Shown: positions 63,032-64,000 of the stretch, piece by piece
Layout of the letters: every line of letters starts with the position of its first letter
How positions within the stretch are numbered: the stretch's first letter is position 1
From: Luteibacter rhizovicinus DSM 16549
GTDB lineage: Bacteria > Pseudomonadota > Gammaproteobacteria > Xanthomonadales > Rhodanobacteraceae
Length of the DNA: 64,000 nucleotides
Assembly (NCBI RefSeq): GCF_001887595.1
Contig: NZ_CP017480.1
Coordinates: forward strand, 1,240,001 to 1,304,000
Reading direction: 5' to 3'
The notes under the pieces: model-generated
What the model was told of the DNA's origin: nothing
Databases searched by the model: none
The model's input: the letters and a program-made list of their open reading frames with translations, nothing else
Translations under genes and position numbers: made by a program

Positions 63032-64000
63032 ATGACCGCAGCCACTCCGGCCGCTGATCCCACACGTTCCTGGCGAGCGCTTCTGCTCAGTGCGCTCGTG
63101 GCGATCATCCCGATTGCCGTGTCCGTTCCCTGGAAGGCCAAGGCGCTGCCGATCCTGGCGCTGGTGATCACCGGCGCCGTCATGCTGTTCACGCGCGCGG
63201 AAACCCGCCTGCGCTACCGGATCGCCTGGGCGATCGTGACCATCTGCGTGCTGCGTTTCGCCTACGCGGTGTTCAATATCGCCTTCCACCGCCTGGGCTG
63301 GAACGAACTCGATCTTCCCGCCCAGACGCTGGTATTCCTCGTCACGGCGGCGGCCTTCACCGGACGACTTCACTGGCGTGCCATCTGGACCTTCTTCGCG
63401 GTCACCACCCTCATTCTCGGTGGCTCCTGCATCGTCCAGCGCCACGTGTTGGGAGTGGACCGGGCCTATGGAATCAACGGGGGCGACTGGAGCGCGATCG
63501 AGTTCACGATGGTCACGCTGTGCATGACCCTGTTCTCGATCATCCGACTGATCCAGCCACGCATTACCCTGGGCGAGCGCTGGCTGCACGGCATCGCCGT
63601 CGCCATCGGCGCCTACGGCGCCATCCTGACGCACAGCCGCGGCCCCATGCTGGCCTTCCTGCCGGCCCTGCTCATCGTCATCGCGGTGCACATCCGCCGT
63701 ACGCGCCAATGGCGTGGCGCCCTGGTCTTCGTGGGCGTGCTCGTCGTCGGCGTCGTGACCGCCACGACCGCCCTCGACCACGAGGTGGTGCGGCGCTTCA
63801 GCGAGGTCAGCGGCGAGATGTCCACCTTCAGCAAGGACAACTCGGCCGGTCCGGTGCGCGAGCGCATGGCTATGTGGCAATCCGCCTGGGCGGCCTTCCG
63901 TGAGCACCCCCTCGTCGGCGTCGGCGTGGACCAGTTCGGCACGTACACGCGCGCCAGGGTCGCGACTGGCGAGGCGAGCGAATCGATCGCCAAGTACGAT
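63032..64000 (+). CDS. O-antigen ligase-like (WaaL/Wzy_C) membrane protein, 5' part
   Basis: The first 323 codons of a gene that runs off the right edge. It has about ten hydrophobic segments, including LLLSALVAIIPIAVSV, VTICVLRFAYAVFNIAF and ALVFVGVLVVGVVTATTAL. The long periplasmic loop contains ILTHSRGPMLAFLPALLIV and EHPLVGVGVDQFGTY, the pattern of the Wzy_C/O-antigen ligase superfamily. The ATG at 63032 is chosen; nearby ATGs at 63019 and 63028 are in another frame. Ligase versus polymerase cannot be settled from this part. Confidence 0.75.
   Translation, partial: MTAATPAADPTRSWRALLLSALVAIIPIAVSVPWKAKALPILALVITGAVMLFTRAETRLRYRIAWAIVTICVLRFAYAVFNIAFHRLGWNELDLPAQTLVFLVTAAAFTGRLHWRAIWTFFAVTTLILGGSCIVQRHVLGVDRAYGINGGDWSAIEFTMVTLCMTLFSIIRLIQPRITLGERWLHGIAVAIGAYGAILTHSRGPMLAFLPALLIVIAVHIRRTRQWRGALVFVGVLVVGVVTATTALDHEVVRRFSEVSGEMSTFSKDNSAGPVRERMAMWQSAWAAFREHPLVGVGVDQFGTYTRARVATGEASESIAKYD

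Overview
This 64 kb window is high-GC gammaproteobacterial chromosome with almost no spacer DNA. Its gene content points to the Xanthomonadales, most likely the Rhodanobacteraceae (Luteibacter or Dyella type). The signs are a xanthomonadin/aryl-polyene pigment locus with a XanB2-type chorismatase, an atp operon with glmU just downstream, the glyoxylate-shunt pair beside a LysR gene, and scattered REP-like palindromes containing CCGATGAATCGG. The genus is an inference; no rRNA gene is present.

Layout. 0-3.1 kb: truC, arfB, a small acyltransferase and two unknown genes of lower GC. 3.1-7.2 kb: lysR divergent from aceB-aceA, with three palindromes in the shared promoter. 7.3-13.1 kb: a CPA1-type cation/proton antiporter, a GH43-like lipoprotein, and two FtsX/MacB-type ABC permeases with no ATPase gene beside them. 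13.1-19.7 kb: comM, ubiK, a PII gene, gpmA, a secreted VNG-repeat protein, hemF and a YdcF-family gene, with REP-like repeats between some of them.

19.8-30.5 kb: the aryl-polyene locus in two arms that meet tail to tail at about 24.2 kb. The plus arm carries ketosynthase, chain-length factor, glycosyltransferase and a flavin halogenase-like protein. The minus arm carries ACP, FabZ-like dehydratase, LpxL-like acyltransferase, LolA-like carrier, MMPL exporter and a second dehydratase. The chorismatase gene diverges from the ACP gene. A ligase that fits the starter-activating step lies 23 kb away, at 53.0-54.4 kb. A plausible order of events is chorismate to hydroxybenzoate (chorismatase), activation by the ligase, extension on ACP by ketosynthase/chain-length factor and dehydratases, tailoring by halogenase, glycosyltransferase and acyltransferase, then export by the MMPL and LolA-like proteins. 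No dedicated ketoreductase is visible.

30.5-40.4 kb: the minus-strand run atpI-B-E-F-H-A-G-D-C, a DUF748-type membrane protein and glmU. 40.5-47.5 kb: a phasin, queD, a LuxR regulator, elongator tRNA-Met, rppH, bfd-bfr, a coiled-coil membrane protein overlapping a bactofilin, erpA, nudC and ampE. 47.5-51.6 kb: an MFS-PlsC fusion, and a secreted pore-forming-toxin-like gene broken by a 4-bp tandem duplication inside its ricin-type lectin domain. 51.7-64 kb: purD, the ligase, tsaC, topA, dprA, a LysM protein, def-fmt-rsmB and the start of an O-antigen-ligase-like gene cut by the window edge.

No CRISPR array, prophage or insertion sequence was recognised, and no gap between genes exceeds 300 bases.
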